A stretch of 64,000 nucleotides of DNA from contig NZ_JARUBJ010000002.1 of NCBI RefSeq assembly GCF_029626145.1, positions 6,024,501 through 6,088,500 of the forward strand, read 5' to 3'. Positions 43,722 to 51,869 of the stretch are shown here, in pieces (position 1 is the first letter of the stretch; each line of letters opens with the position of its first letter). Below the pieces are notes generated by a model. The model did not search any database and was not told where the DNA came from. It was given only the letters and a program-made list of their open reading frames with translations. This DNA comes from Micromonospora sp. WMMD961. GTDB taxonomy: Bacteria; Actinomycetota; Actinomycetes; Mycobacteriales; Micromonosporaceae. The translations under genes were made by a program, and so were the position numbers.

Positions 43722-44678
43722 TCAGCGGGCGAGCAGGGCGAGAGCTCCGCGTACCTGGTCGGCGGAGCGGGCCAGCGCGGCCCGGGCGGCGTCGACCTCG
43801 GCCCCGGAGACCAGGGAGACGAGCGCAGTCTTCAGGTCGCCGTCGGCCTCGGCGAGGGCTTGCTGGGAGACCTGCTCGGAGCAGCCGGTGGCCTCGACCA
43901 GAATCGAGATCATTCGGCCCCGGAGCTTCGCGTTGGTGGCGACCATATCGATCATGAGGTTCGAGTAGACCCGCCCCAGGCGCACCATGACGGCTGTCGA
44001 GAACGCGTTGAGCACCAACTTCTGCGCCGTGCCCGCCTTCATCCGGGTCGACCCGGTGACCACCTCGGGTCCGGTGTCCACCCCGATGAACACGTCGACC
44101 GACCGGGCGGCCTCCGCCTCCGGATTGGCGCAGAGCAGCACCGTCGAAGCACCCTTGGCGCGCGCCGCGGCGAGCGCCCCGAGGACGTACGGGGTGCGTC
44201 CACTGGCCGCCAGACCGACCACCAGGTCACCGGCGCGTACGCAACTGGCCGCCTCGACCGCGCCGACCCGGTCGTCGTCCTCGGCGTCCTCCACGGCCCG
44301 CCACATGGCGTCCGGGCCACCGGCGAGGTGGGCGCAGAACCAGTGCCGGGGCGAGTTGAAGGTGGGGGCGAGTTCGGCCGCGTCCAGCACACCGAGGCGG
44401 CCGGAGGTGCCGGCACCGAAGTAGTGCACCCGGTGACCGCCGCGCAGTGCCGCGACCGCGAGGTCGACGGTGGCGGCGATCTCGTCGAGCACCGCGGCGA
44501 CCGCCGCCGGCACCCGCCGGTCCGCTTCGTTGATCACGGTGAGGACGTCCCGGGTCGACATCAGGTCGAGGTCGACGCTGAGCGGGTTGCGCCGCTCGGT
44601 GGGCGCGCCCACCCGGACCGTGGGGCGGGCGGGCGGTGCGGGCATGTCCTCGTCCGGCTCCACCGCGCCGGCCGTCAT
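43722..44678 (-). CDS. murQ: N-acetylmuramic acid 6-phosphate etherase MurQ
   Basis: 318 residues. It removes the lactyl ether from MurNAc 6-phosphate, giving GlcNAc 6-phosphate in cell-wall recycling. Family motifs: VHYFGAGTSGRLGVLDAAELAPTF, GLAASGRTPYVLGAL (SIS domain), TGSTRMKAGTAQKLVLNAFST and a late LVSLVSGAEVDAARAAL. Its start overlaps murR by 4 bp. No MurNAc-specific PTS component lies nearby, so the sugar source is not shown here. Confidence 0.96.
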   Translation of the reverse strand: MTAGAVEPDEDMPAPPARPTVRVGAPTERRNPLSVDLDLMSTRDVLTVINEADRRVPAAVAAVLDEIAATVDLAVAALRGGHRVHYFGAGTSGRLGVLDAAELAPTFNSPRHWFCAHLAGGPDAMWRAVEDAEDDDRVGAVEAASCVRAGDLVVGLAASGRTPYVLGALAAARAKGASTVLLCANPEAEAARSVDVFIGVDTGPEVVTGSTRMKAGTAQKLVLNAFSTAVMVRLGRVYSNLMIDMVATNAKLRGRMISILVEATGCSEQVSQQALAEADGDLKTALVSLVSGAEVDAARAALARSADQVRGALALLAR

Positions 44679-45589
44679 GCCCGCCTCCGGTTCGCACCCA
44701 CCCGGTGCGACTGGACCGCCTCGGCGGTCGCCTCGAGCGCCTTACGGGCCCGTGCCCGGTTGCGGGCGGCCACCCCGACGAAGAGGCAGTCGACCACGGT
44801 GAGCTGGGCCAGCCGGCTGGCCGTCGCGCCGGAGCGGTAGGTGGTCTCCCGGGCCGCTGTGGTCAGCACGAAGTCCGCCACCTCGGTGATCGGTGAACGG
44901 GGGAAGTTGGTCAGCGCCACGGTGACGGCGCCCCGGGTGCGGGCCTGCTCCAACACCTCGATCACGTCGGAGGTGGTGCCGGTGTGCGAGATGCCGATCG
45001 CGACGTCGCCCCGGCCGAGCAGGGCCGCCGAGGTCAGTGCGGTGTGCACGTCCGGGAAGTAGAAGGCGATCCGGCCGATGCGGTGCAGCTTCTGCTGGAA
45101 GTCCGAGGCGACGAACCCACTGGCGCCGGCACCGTAGATGTCGATCCGACCGGCGCCACCGATCGCCTCGACCACCTGCTCGCACACGGCCGGGTCGAGT
45201 TGCTCGGCGGTCTCCTCGACCGCTCGGGCGTCGTTGAACGCGATGGTGGCGATGATCTGGGCGAGGTCGGCACCGGGCGGGATGTCACCGCCGACCACCC
45301 GGGCGTCCGGCGGCTCGATCCGGCGGGCGGCCTCGGCAGCGAGGCGGATGCGCAGTTGGGGGTAACCGTCCATGCCCACCGAACGGCAGAATCGGATGAC
45401 GGTCGCCTCGGATGTCTCCGCTGCGGTGGCGAGGTCGGTGATGGTCCGCCGGGCGGCGGCTGCCGGGTCGGACACGACCAGCCGGGCCACCCGCTGCTCG
45501 GCGGGCGACAGCGACGGCAACAGCCCGCTGATGTGGACGATCAGCCCACCGGGCTCCTGGCTCGCAGAAATCTTCGGACTCTTCGCCAC
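44675..45589 (-). CDS. MurR/RpiR family transcriptional regulator
   Basis: 304 residues. N-terminal HTH_6 domain (LSPAEQRVARLVVSDPAAAARRTITDLATAAETSEATVIRFCRSVG) and a C-terminal SIS sugar-phosphate domain (GRIDIYGAGASGFVASDFQQKL, AIGISHTGTTSDVIEVLEQA). It is coupled to murQ and very probably senses MurNAc 6-phosphate or a related sugar phosphate. The GTG start at 45589 lies just below a palindromic operator candidate. Confidence 0.92.
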   Translation of the reverse strand: MAKSPKISASQEPGGLIVHISGLLPSLSPAEQRVARLVVSDPAAAARRTITDLATAAETSEATVIRFCRSVGMDGYPQLRIRLAAEAARRIEPPDARVVGGDIPPGADLAQIIATIAFNDARAVEETAEQLDPAVCEQVVEAIGGAGRIDIYGAGASGFVASDFQQKLHRIGRIAFYFPDVHTALTSAALLGRGDVAIGISHTGTTSDVIEVLEQARTRGAVTVALTNFPRSPITEVADFVLTTAARETTYRSGATASRLAQLTVVDCLFVGVAARNRARARKALEATAEAVQSHRVGANRRRA

Positions 45590-45592
45590 GGA

Positions 45593-45607
45593 TGAAACTT
45601 ACTTTCA
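45593..45607. promoter_or_regulatory. Operator candidate for MurR
   Basis: TGAAACTTACTTTCA, with TGAAA/TTTCA arms, lies 4 bp upstream of the murR start. It is an AT-rich island in a GC-rich region, and its position would allow autoregulation of murR-murQ. Confidence 0.45.
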
Positions 45608-45664
45608 CCAGGCGTGAGCGTCAACTATGACTGTCCGGGTGGGGAAAAGTGTCGACAGCCGAGA

Positions 45665-46681
45665 TCACCGGTCCCGCACAGCCTGCCACTCCCGCAGGAC
45701 CGCCGCCTCCTCCGCCGGGTCGAGACCACCCTGCCGTACGGCGGCCGGCTGTGCTGCCATCCAGGACGCGGTCGCCCGAACGGTGTCGGACAACGGCCGG
45801 ACCGCCAACCCGGCCTCCAGAGCCGGTCGAGCGTCGCGGTCCATCAGGCCGCCGGACTCCGGCAGCCGCACCCAGAGCGGCAGCGCCCGCTCCCCCGACC
45901 ACTCGCGCACATCATGGGCGGCCAGGAAATCCTGATCGACCCAGGTCAGGACCGGGTCGGGCAGGTCCAGCCCGGCAGCTACCCCGGCCAGGAAATCGGC
46001 CCGGGTCATCGCCGGCCCGGTGCCGTCGTACGTGCCGCCGAGGCGGGTGCCGGCGGCGTGCAGCAACCAGCCCGCCAGGTCGGCGACGTCCACGAACTGC
46101 ACCCGGTCGGTCGGACGTCCGGGCGCGAGAACCTCGCCGCCGGCCGCCAGTCGCCGCACCCAGTACGGGAAGCGGTCGCTCGGGTCCTCGGCACCGACGA
46201 TCAGCCCCGCCCGGCAGACGAACGACCGGTCCACGCCCACCCGCTCCCGAACCGCCTGCTCGATGCTCACCTTGCATTCGCCGTACCAGCGGTGGTCCGG
46301 GCCGAGCGGTCCGTCCACGCCCGGCGGGGCCGCTGCCAGCACCGGCGCGTCGACAGCGGTCTGCCCCGGGGTGGTGTTGTCGGCGTACACCGAGATCGTG
46401 GACACGAACGACCAGTGGCCGACGTGGTCGGCGAGTGCGGCGAGCGCGTGCCGGGCGTGACTGACCTGGCGGGTCACGTCGACCACGGCGTCGAAGCCGG
46501 CGTCGGCGAGCGGAACGAGCGCGTCCGGATCATCCCGGTCGACCGGCACGAACGTGGCCCCGGCCGGAACGACGCCGGACACACCCCGGGCGGCACAGGT
46601 CACGTCGTGGCCCTGCTCGACGGCGAGCCGGGCCAGGGTCCGGCCGAGGAACCGGGTGCCACCAAGAATCACAATCCGCAT
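45665..46681 (-). CDS. NAD-dependent epimerase/reductase family protein
   Basis: 338 residues. The Rossmann motif ILGGTRFLGRTLA and the segment HWSFVSTISVYADN place it in the extended SDR/epimerase family, with YGECK giving the catalytic Tyr-Lys pair. It resembles actinobacterial isoflavone-reductase-like or UDP-sugar epimerase-like proteins; the substrate is unknown. Confidence 0.82.
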   Translation of the reverse strand: MRIVILGGTRFLGRTLARLAVEQGHDVTCAARGVSGVVPAGATFVPVDRDDPDALVPLADAGFDAVVDVTRQVSHARHALAALADHVGHWSFVSTISVYADNTTPGQTAVDAPVLAAAPPGVDGPLGPDHRWYGECKVSIEQAVRERVGVDRSFVCRAGLIVGAEDPSDRFPYWVRRLAAGGEVLAPGRPTDRVQFVDVADLAGWLLHAAGTRLGGTYDGTGPAMTRADFLAGVAAGLDLPDPVLTWVDQDFLAAHDVREWSGERALPLWVRLPESGGLMDRDARPALEAGLAVRPLSDTVRATASWMAAQPAAVRQGGLDPAEEAAVLREWQAVRDR

Positions 46682-46740
46682 CCGCCGATCCTGCGCCCCC
46701 AACCACCGAACGAACCAACCACTCTGCCCACGGCAGATCG

Positions 46741-46795
46741 CGATCATGACGTTGATGCCACGCAGGTCGGCGTGTCGCGGCACCAACGTCCTGGT
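46741..46795. repeat. Degenerate intergenic palindrome (GATCATGA type)
   Basis: gacgttgatgccacg (46748-46762) faces cgcggcaccaacgtc (46776-46790), 13 of 15 positions complementary. The left end GATCATGACGTTGATGCC parallels the element at 31965 base for base at most positions. It lies between divergent genes. Confidence 0.6.
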
Positions 46796-46846
46796 TGACG
46801 GGGAGGGCGCGGGGTGGGGGCGGGGGTGGGGCGCTAGCGTGGGCGC

Positions 46847-47536
46847 ATGGTGGGGCGCAGCGTGTTGGTGACCGGGGGGACCGGCGGGCTCGGCGGGGCG
46901 GTCGTTGCCGCGTTCTTCGAGGCGGGCTGGCGGGTGGTCGTACCGGAGCGGCAGGCCCGGCCCGGGTCGGAGCCGGCGGCGGGAGTGGTCCGACTGGTCG
47001 CGGACCTGAGCGATCCGGCGGACGTGACACGGGCGGTCGAGGTCGCCGACGGCGAACCGACAGCGCCACTGCGGGCCGTGGTCAACCTGGTCGGCGGGTA
47101 TGCCAGCGGTGGCCTGGTGCACGAGACGCCGGTCGAGGTCTTCGAGCGGATGCTCACCGTCAACCTGCGGCCGACCTACCTGGTCACCCAGGCCGCGCTG
47201 CCGCACCTGGAATCGGCCGGCGGCGGCGCGGTGGTCTGCGTCTCGGCCCGCGCGGCGGTCGCCCCGTTCCCCGGCGCGGCCGGCTACGTGACGGCCAAGG
47301 CGGCGGTGCTGGCTTTCGCCAACGCGGTCGCGGTGGAGTACCGGCACCGCGGTGTGCGCTGCAACACCGTGCTCCCCAGCGTCATCGACACCCCGGCCAA
47401 CCGGGCCGCCCAGCCCGACGCCGACCACTCGCGCTGGGTGCCCCCGGCCGAGATCGCGTCGGTGATCCGCTTCCTCGCGTCGGCGGAGTCCGCGCCGACC
47501 AGCGGCGCCACCGTCCCGGTCTACGGGCGGGCCTGA
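46847..47536 (+). CDS. Short-chain dehydrogenase/reductase
   Basis: 229 residues of classical SDR type: cofactor motif VTGGTGGLGGAV, NLVGGYA, the catalytic Ser region VVCVSARAAVAPF and YVTAK (Tyr/Lys). The C-terminus is slightly short. Substrate unknown. Its 3' end overlaps the convergent kinase gene by 16 bp. Confidence 0.87.
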   Translation: MVGRSVLVTGGTGGLGGAVVAAFFEAGWRVVVPERQARPGSEPAAGVVRLVADLSDPADVTRAVEVADGEPTAPLRAVVNLVGGYASGGLVHETPVEVFERMLTVNLRPTYLVTQAALPHLESAGGGAVVCVSARAAVAPFPGAAGYVTAKAAVLAFANAVAVEYRHRGVRCNTVLPSVIDTPANRAAQPDADHSRWVPPAEIASVIRFLASAESAPTSGATVPVYGRA

Positions 47537-48192
47537 GTCGCCAACGGGCCGGCGTCTCGCGGCCGGACCGACGACGAGGGCGGCAGCCAGGTCTTCAGGT
47601 GCGCCTGGATCTGCTCGGTGACCTCCTCGGCCGGGCGACCCGCGTCCACCAGCACGAAGCTCGGGTATTCGGGAAGGGCGCGGTAGGCGGTGTCGGCGGC
47701 GGTCAGCCAGCCCATTGTCTCGTGGTCGGTGCCGCGCTCCTCGATCCGCCGGTACGCCTCCGCCGGGTCGACGGCGAGCAGGAACGTCACCTGCGGCGTC
47801 GGAAAGAGCCGGTAGCCGGCCCGCGCCAACCGCTCCCAGCGTTGCCCGCCGTGGGCGCGGATGCTCGCGTACTGGCAGGCCGAGTAGCGGTCCATCACCG
47901 CTGTCCGTCCGGTGAGCAGGCAACTGACCAGAGCTATGGCGATGGCGAGCCAACGCAGCACCGACTCCACCGCCAGCACGCCGTCGCGCCCGACGAGCCG
48001 TTGCGCGTCCGGCCGGCCGAGCCGGTGGGCGAGCCGGCCGAGCCAGCGCCGGCCGCTGGCGTTACGGCGGTAGGTGGCGGGGCGCCCGGCGGCGGTCAGC
48101 GCGTCAGCCAGCCGGTGCGCCTGAGTGGTCTTGCCCGAACCGTCGATGCCGATCAGGGCGACGGTGCGCAATCGGGCCTTGCGTCGTCGCAT
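47521..48192 (-). CDS. dTMP kinase-like protein
   Basis: 223 residues. P-loop GIDGSGKTTQ, DRYSACQYAS (the DR motif of thymidylate kinases) and FLLAVDPAEAYRRIEERG. It is longer and more divergent than housekeeping Tmk, so it may be a paralogue acting on another (d)NMP. ATG 48192 chosen over an upstream in-frame start. Confidence 0.78.
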   Translation of the reverse strand: MRRRKARLRTVALIGIDGSGKTTQAHRLADALTAAGRPATYRRNASGRRWLGRLAHRLGRPDAQRLVGRDGVLAVESVLRWLAIAIALVSCLLTGRTAVMDRYSACQYASIRAHGGQRWERLARAGYRLFPTPQVTFLLAVDPAEAYRRIEERGTDHETMGWLTAADTAYRALPEYPSFVLVDAGRPAEEVTEQIQAHLKTWLPPSSSVRPRDAGPLATQARP

Positions 48193-48374
48193 CCCCGATG
48201 ATCTGGCCACTCTCCACAGGTTATCCGACCCACGCACCTACTCCGCGAGCTTTGCACTGGTTCATCCCTGTTGACGCCCGACCGCGACACCAGCAGGTGT
48301 GACCGACCGGAATGCCGGGTACCGGAGTTCGAAATCCAACCGCCGGTCCACCAACACGACGACGGAGGAACCAG

Positions 48375-48959
48375 ATGGCTGAGCGCGGGGACGAGAGTCT
48401 GGTGCACACCCTCAAGAAGGTCGCCGCCGTGCTCAAGCAGTCCGAGATTCCGTTCGCCCTGGGCGGCAGCTTCGCGGTCTACGCCCACGGGGGCCACTCC
48501 AGCGATCACGACGTCGACTTCCTGATCCGGGAGACCGACGTCGAACAGGCGCTGGAGGCTCTGGAGGCCGCCGGGTTCGTCGCCGAGCGCCCGCCGGAGG
48601 ACTGGCTGGTGAAGGTCTTCGACGACGGTCGGATGGTGGACCTGATCCACCGGCCGATCGAGACGCCGGTGACCGAGGAGACGTTCGCCGACACGGTCAT
48701 CCGACCGGTGGACGCGATCCACATGCCGGTCCTGTCCGCCACCCAACTGATGGTGCACAAGCTGCTCAGCTTCTCCCAGCACTACTGCGACTTCGCCCGT
48801 GGCCTGCCGCTGGCCCGCTCACTGCGGGAACAGATCGACTGGGAACGGGTACGCAAGGAGACGCAGCACTCGCCGTACGCCGAGGCGTTCCTGGTGCTGC
48901 TGGACCGGCTGGAGGTGGTGCCGGCCACCGGCACCCCGACCGGAGAGGGGACATCGTGA
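48375..48959 (+). CDS. Nucleotidyltransferase-fold protein (AbiEii/MNT-like)
   Basis: 194 residues. IPFALGGSFAVYAHGGHSSDHDVDFLI has the GGS...DxD core of MNT/AbiEii-type nucleotidyltransferases. GGAGGA precedes ATG 48375. It heads an operon with the BON and phosphoesterase genes (4-bp overlap). No HEPN or other antitoxin partner is adjacent. Confidence 0.78.
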   Translation: MAERGDESLVHTLKKVAAVLKQSEIPFALGGSFAVYAHGGHSSDHDVDFLIRETDVEQALEALEAAGFVAERPPEDWLVKVFDDGRMVDLIHRPIETPVTEETFADTVIRPVDAIHMPVLSATQLMVHKLLSFSQHYCDFARGLPLARSLREQIDWERVRKETQHSPYAEAFLVLLDRLEVVPATGTPTGEGTS

Positions 48960-49231
48960 CCCACCATCGCGACATCGACGCCGGGCCACCGGACGAGTAC
49001 GTCGAAGCGGAGATCCAGCGGCTCCTCGCCGAGGATCCCGCCGTCGCCGAACAAGGGATCACCGTGGTCCGGCGGGAGCGCGCCATCGTGCTCTACGGCG
49101 AGGTGGAGAGCCCGCACCGGCGGGAGGAGATCCTGCGCCGGGTGTCCGAGCGCTTCCCGGACGTGCCGATCACCAGTGACATCGGGGTGATCCGCGCCCA
49201 GGCGCCCACGGAGATCGAGCAACTGCCCTGA
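48956..49231 (+). CDS. BON-domain protein
   Basis: 91 residues forming a single BON domain (LAEDPAVAEQGITVVRRERAIVLYGEVESPHRREEILRRVSERFPDV). These domains are linked to membrane or envelope contact. No signal peptide. GTG start overlapping the upstream stop by 4 bp. Confidence 0.82.
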   Translation: MTHHRDIDAGPPDEYVEAEIQRLLAEDPAVAEQGITVVRRERAIVLYGEVESPHRREEILRRVSERFPDVPITSDIGVIRAQAPTEIEQLP

Positions 49232-49241
49232 AGGAGGTTCC

Positions 49242-50018
49242 ATGGTGATCCGGATCGCCGCCGTGGGCGACGTACATCTGGACGAGGACGTGGTCGGCCG
49301 GTTCCGCCCCGCGCTGGAGGAACTGCCGGACTGCGCCGACGTGCTGCTGCTGGCCGGTGACCTGACCCGGCACGGCACCGAGGCCGAGGCACGTTGCGTG
49401 GCAGAGGAGTTCGGCGGCCTGGCCGTGCCGGTGGTGACCGTGCTCGGCAACCACGACCACCAGTGCGATCAGGTGCCGCAGGTGGTCAAGGTGCTGGAGG
49501 ACGCCGGCATCACCGTACTGGAGGGCAACGGCGTCGTGCTCGACTGCGCGGGCGGCCGGCTCGGCATCGCCGGCGTCAAGGGCTTCGGCGGCGGGTTCGC
49601 CGGGCGGTGCGCGAGCGACTTCGGCGAGCCGGAGATGAAGGCGTTCGTCCGGACCACCAACGAGAGCGCCGACCGCCTCGGCTCGGCGCTTCGTTCGCTG
49701 GACTGCGACATGCTCGTCGCACTCACCCACTACTCGCCGGTGCCGGACACGCTGGCCGGCGAACCGCTGGAGATCTACCCGTTCCTGGGGTCGTACCAGT
49801 TGGGGCAGGCGATCGACTCGGCCCCCACCGCGCTGGCCCTGCACGGGCACGCGCACGCCGGCACCGAGCGCGGCACGACCCCCGGCGGGGTACGCGTGCG
49901 CAACGTCGCGCACCCGGTGATCAAGCAGGCGTACAGCGTCTTCCACGTCGGCGATCAACTCGACACCGACCAGGTTTCCCCGATCGGCCAGTCGGGTAGT
50001 CAGAGGTCATGGAGCTGA
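49242..50018 (+). CDS. Calcineurin-like metallophosphoesterase
   Basis: 258 residues with the full metal-binding set: GDVHLD, LLAGDLTRHG, VLGNHDHQ, ALTHYSP and LHGHAHAG. It would hydrolyse a phosphoester; the target is unknown. Third in the operon; GAAGGAGG precedes the ATG. Confidence 0.9.
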   Translation: MVIRIAAVGDVHLDEDVVGRFRPALEELPDCADVLLLAGDLTRHGTEAEARCVAEEFGGLAVPVVTVLGNHDHQCDQVPQVVKVLEDAGITVLEGNGVVLDCAGGRLGIAGVKGFGGGFAGRCASDFGEPEMKAFVRTTNESADRLGSALRSLDCDMLVALTHYSPVPDTLAGEPLEIYPFLGSYQLGQAIDSAPTALALHGHAHAGTERGTTPGGVRVRNVAHPVIKQAYSVFHVGDQLDTDQVSPIGQSGSQRSWS

Positions 50019-50152
50019 TTCTCTGGATTCTCGCAGTCGTACTCGTGGTCGCCGGCATCCTCGCGCTGTTCCGCCGGCAGATCCTGTGGGGCATCGTCCT
50101 CATCGTCGTCGGGCTGTTGGTCGGCCCGGGTGGTGTCAGCATCTTCAATTGA
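50009..50152 (+). CDS. Mini membrane protein, 47 residues
   Basis: MELILWILAVVLVVAGILAL, a short basic turn (FRRQ), a second helix (ILWGIVLIIVGLLV) and the end GPGGVSIFN form a two-helix hairpin typical of very small actinobacterial membrane proteins with a GPGG tail. It overlaps the phosphoesterase 3' end by 10 bp, with AGAGG upstream. Confidence 0.7.
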   Translation: MELILWILAVVLVVAGILALFRRQILWGIVLIVVGLLVGPGGVSIFN

Positions 50153-50294
50153 CGTCCGCACCGCGTACCACCGGGACCCGCCGGGGTCGCCGCGACCGGA
50201 GCTCCGTCCTCCCGACAGGAGCACCGGCTGCGGCGATCCCGGCGCCTTCTTGTCTGGGCGGTTTGACCCGCCGTTGTGCGGAAACATCTTGACT

Positions 50295-50789
50295 ATGGAG
50301 AGATCTCGGGACACTCCGACGACGTCCGGCCGCCGACAGTGGTGGGCCCTCGTCGGCTTCGCGGCTGCCGTCTTCGTCGCGGCCGCCGTCGGCGGACTGG
50401 GCGTGCAGGGCACCACCGACGAGTACGCGAGCCTGCGGCAGCCCGCCTGGGCGCCGCCCTCGTGGCTGTTCGGTCCGGTCTGGTCGCTGCTGTACGCCCT
50501 GATCGCGGTGGCCGGCTGGCTGGTGTGGCGGCGGGTCGGCTTCTCCCCCGCCCTCTGGGCGTGGAGCGCCCAACTGGTGCTCAACGCCATCTGGACGCCG
50601 CTGTTCTTCGGCGCCGGGCAGTACGGGTTGGCGTTCGCCGAGATCGTGGTGATGTGGTTGGCCATCGGCCTCACCGTGGTGCTGTTCGCCCGGGTGTCCC
50701 GGGTCGCGAGCGCGCTGTTACTGCCCTACTGGGCCTGGGTCACCTTCGCCGCCGCGTTGAACCTGTCGATCTGGCGGCTGAACTCCTGA
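50295..50789 (+). CDS. tspO: TspO/MBR family membrane protein
   Basis: 164 residues, five transmembrane helices. The family signatures YASLRQPAWAPPSWLFGPVWSLLYALIAVAGWLVW and AQLVLNAIWTPLFFGAGQYGLAF are intact. TspO proteins bind tetrapyrroles and respond to oxidative or stress signals. Confidence 0.94.
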   Translation: MERSRDTPTTSGRRQWWALVGFAAAVFVAAAVGGLGVQGTTDEYASLRQPAWAPPSWLFGPVWSLLYALIAVAGWLVWRRVGFSPALWAWSAQLVLNAIWTPLFFGAGQYGLAFAEIVVMWLAIGLTVVLFARVSRVASALLLPYWAWVTFAAALNLSIWRLNS

Positions 50790-50798
50790 CCCGGGGGC

Positions 50799-50826
50799 CT
50801 CCGACGGGCGGCTCAGCCCGCCGGAG
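50799..50826. terminator. Probable bidirectional terminator
   Basis: Inverted repeat CTCCGACGGGC (50799-50809) / GCCCGCCGGAG (50816-50826), one mismatch, 6-nt loop, between convergent tspO and the M23 gene. Confidence 0.7.
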
Positions 50827-50844
50827 ACCGTCATCCGGTCACCC

Positions 50845-51618
50845 TCAACAGCGTGGGACGCCCGGGATGTAGCCGTCGTGCCCGGTGTACACGTACGCGT
50901 CGGCGATGAACCTGCCGGAGCCGATCCGGTCCCAGATCGAACTGGTCCCGTACGTGCCGGTGACCGTGGTGCCGCTGGTCTGACAGGCGATGGTCACCCG
51001 GGTGCCGTCGGCGACGGTGCCCACCGAGGCGTACCCGGTGCCGGGGCCGGAGCGGACGGTCAGCGGGGTGCCGCTGGTGTCGACCGTGCCGTTGCCGCTG
51101 CCCGAGGAGCACCCGTTGTCGCTGGTGTAGGTCTTGGTGCCCCAGTAGAGGGCGAGGGTGCCGTTGAAGCGCACCTTGATGTCGCCGCCGTTGAGGCGCT
51201 GCTCGTAGTGCAGGTGCGGGCCGGTCGAGCCACCGGTGCTGCCAACCCAGCCGAGCACCTTGCCGTACCCGACGGTCTGGCCGACCGAGACGTTGAAACC
51301 GTTGAGATGGGCGTAGTAGGTGCTGTAACCGCCCCCGTGGTTGATTCGGACGTATTTGCCATAGCTGGTGCCACCCAGGTCGGTCACCCGGTCGACCGTG
51401 CCGGGAGCGCTGGCCACGACCGGGTCGCCGAGGTCGTCGGTGCGGTTGAAGTCGACGGCGTTCGCCGGGCTGTGACCCGACCGGGTCTGCCCGGACCAGG
51501 ACTGGCCGCACGGGAAGGGCACCTTGAAGGTCGGTGCGGCCAGCGCCGGGCTCGCCGGCGCCAGTACGCCTCCGACGAGCAGACCCGTCACCAGCAGGCT
51601 GATCCACCGCTTTCGCAT
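50845..51618 (-). CDS. Secreted M23 peptidase with SH3-like domain
   Basis: 257 residues. Signal peptide to about residue 28 (APASPALA-APT). The lysostaphin-type M23 domain has zinc ligands H49 and D56 (HSPANAVDF) and the HLH at 135-137, with H104 in YYAHLNG as the catalytic His. A bacterial SH3 domain follows (TPLTVRSGPGTGYASVGTVADGTRVTIACQT). It resembles secreted actinobacterial alpha-lytic/lysostaphin-like endopeptidases. AGGAGGAG precedes the ATG. Confidence 0.92.
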   Translation of the reverse strand: MRKRWISLLVTGLLVGGVLAPASPALAAPTFKVPFPCGQSWSGQTRSGHSPANAVDFNRTDDLGDPVVASAPGTVDRVTDLGGTSYGKYVRINHGGGYSTYYAHLNGFNVSVGQTVGYGKVLGWVGSTGGSTGPHLHYEQRLNGGDIKVRFNGTLALYWGTKTYTSDNGCSSGSGNGTVDTSGTPLTVRSGPGTGYASVGTVADGTRVTIACQTSGTTVTGTYGTSSIWDRIGSGRFIADAYVYTGHDGYIPGVPRC

Positions 51619-51785
51619 ACAGCTCCTCCTATGTCGAAAACCTTCGATGGGGTGGCCTCAGCCTGACAGATATCGTCAATCTTCGAAAGAGCCCGGGATT
51701 CCTGCCGGGAGCGCGCCCACCAGGCAGCCCGCAGGTTTCCGGATTGTTACTCGCTCGTGTCTGACAGGGGGTGGACCGGACCGGA

Positions 51786-51799
51786 TGCAAGCGCTTACA
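51786..51799. promoter_or_regulatory. LacI-family operator
   Basis: TGCAAGCGCTTACA is a close fit to the LacI/GalR-family operator (TGNAARCGCTTNCA, central CG). It lies 71 bp upstream of the sugar-binding protein gene; the cognate LacI protein is encoded at 55368. Confidence 0.85.
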
Positions 51800-51869
51800 T
51801 GTGTGGCACGCCCAATCGGACCGGCGACGGGTCATCAGCACGACCGCGCCGGCTAGGAAGGAGGACGGC

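Noticed and set aside
48375..48959. AbiEii or MNT/HEPN toxin-antitoxin system
   Set aside because: The nucleotidyltransferase fold is present but no antitoxin or HEPN partner is adjacent; neighbours are BON and phosphoesterase genes.
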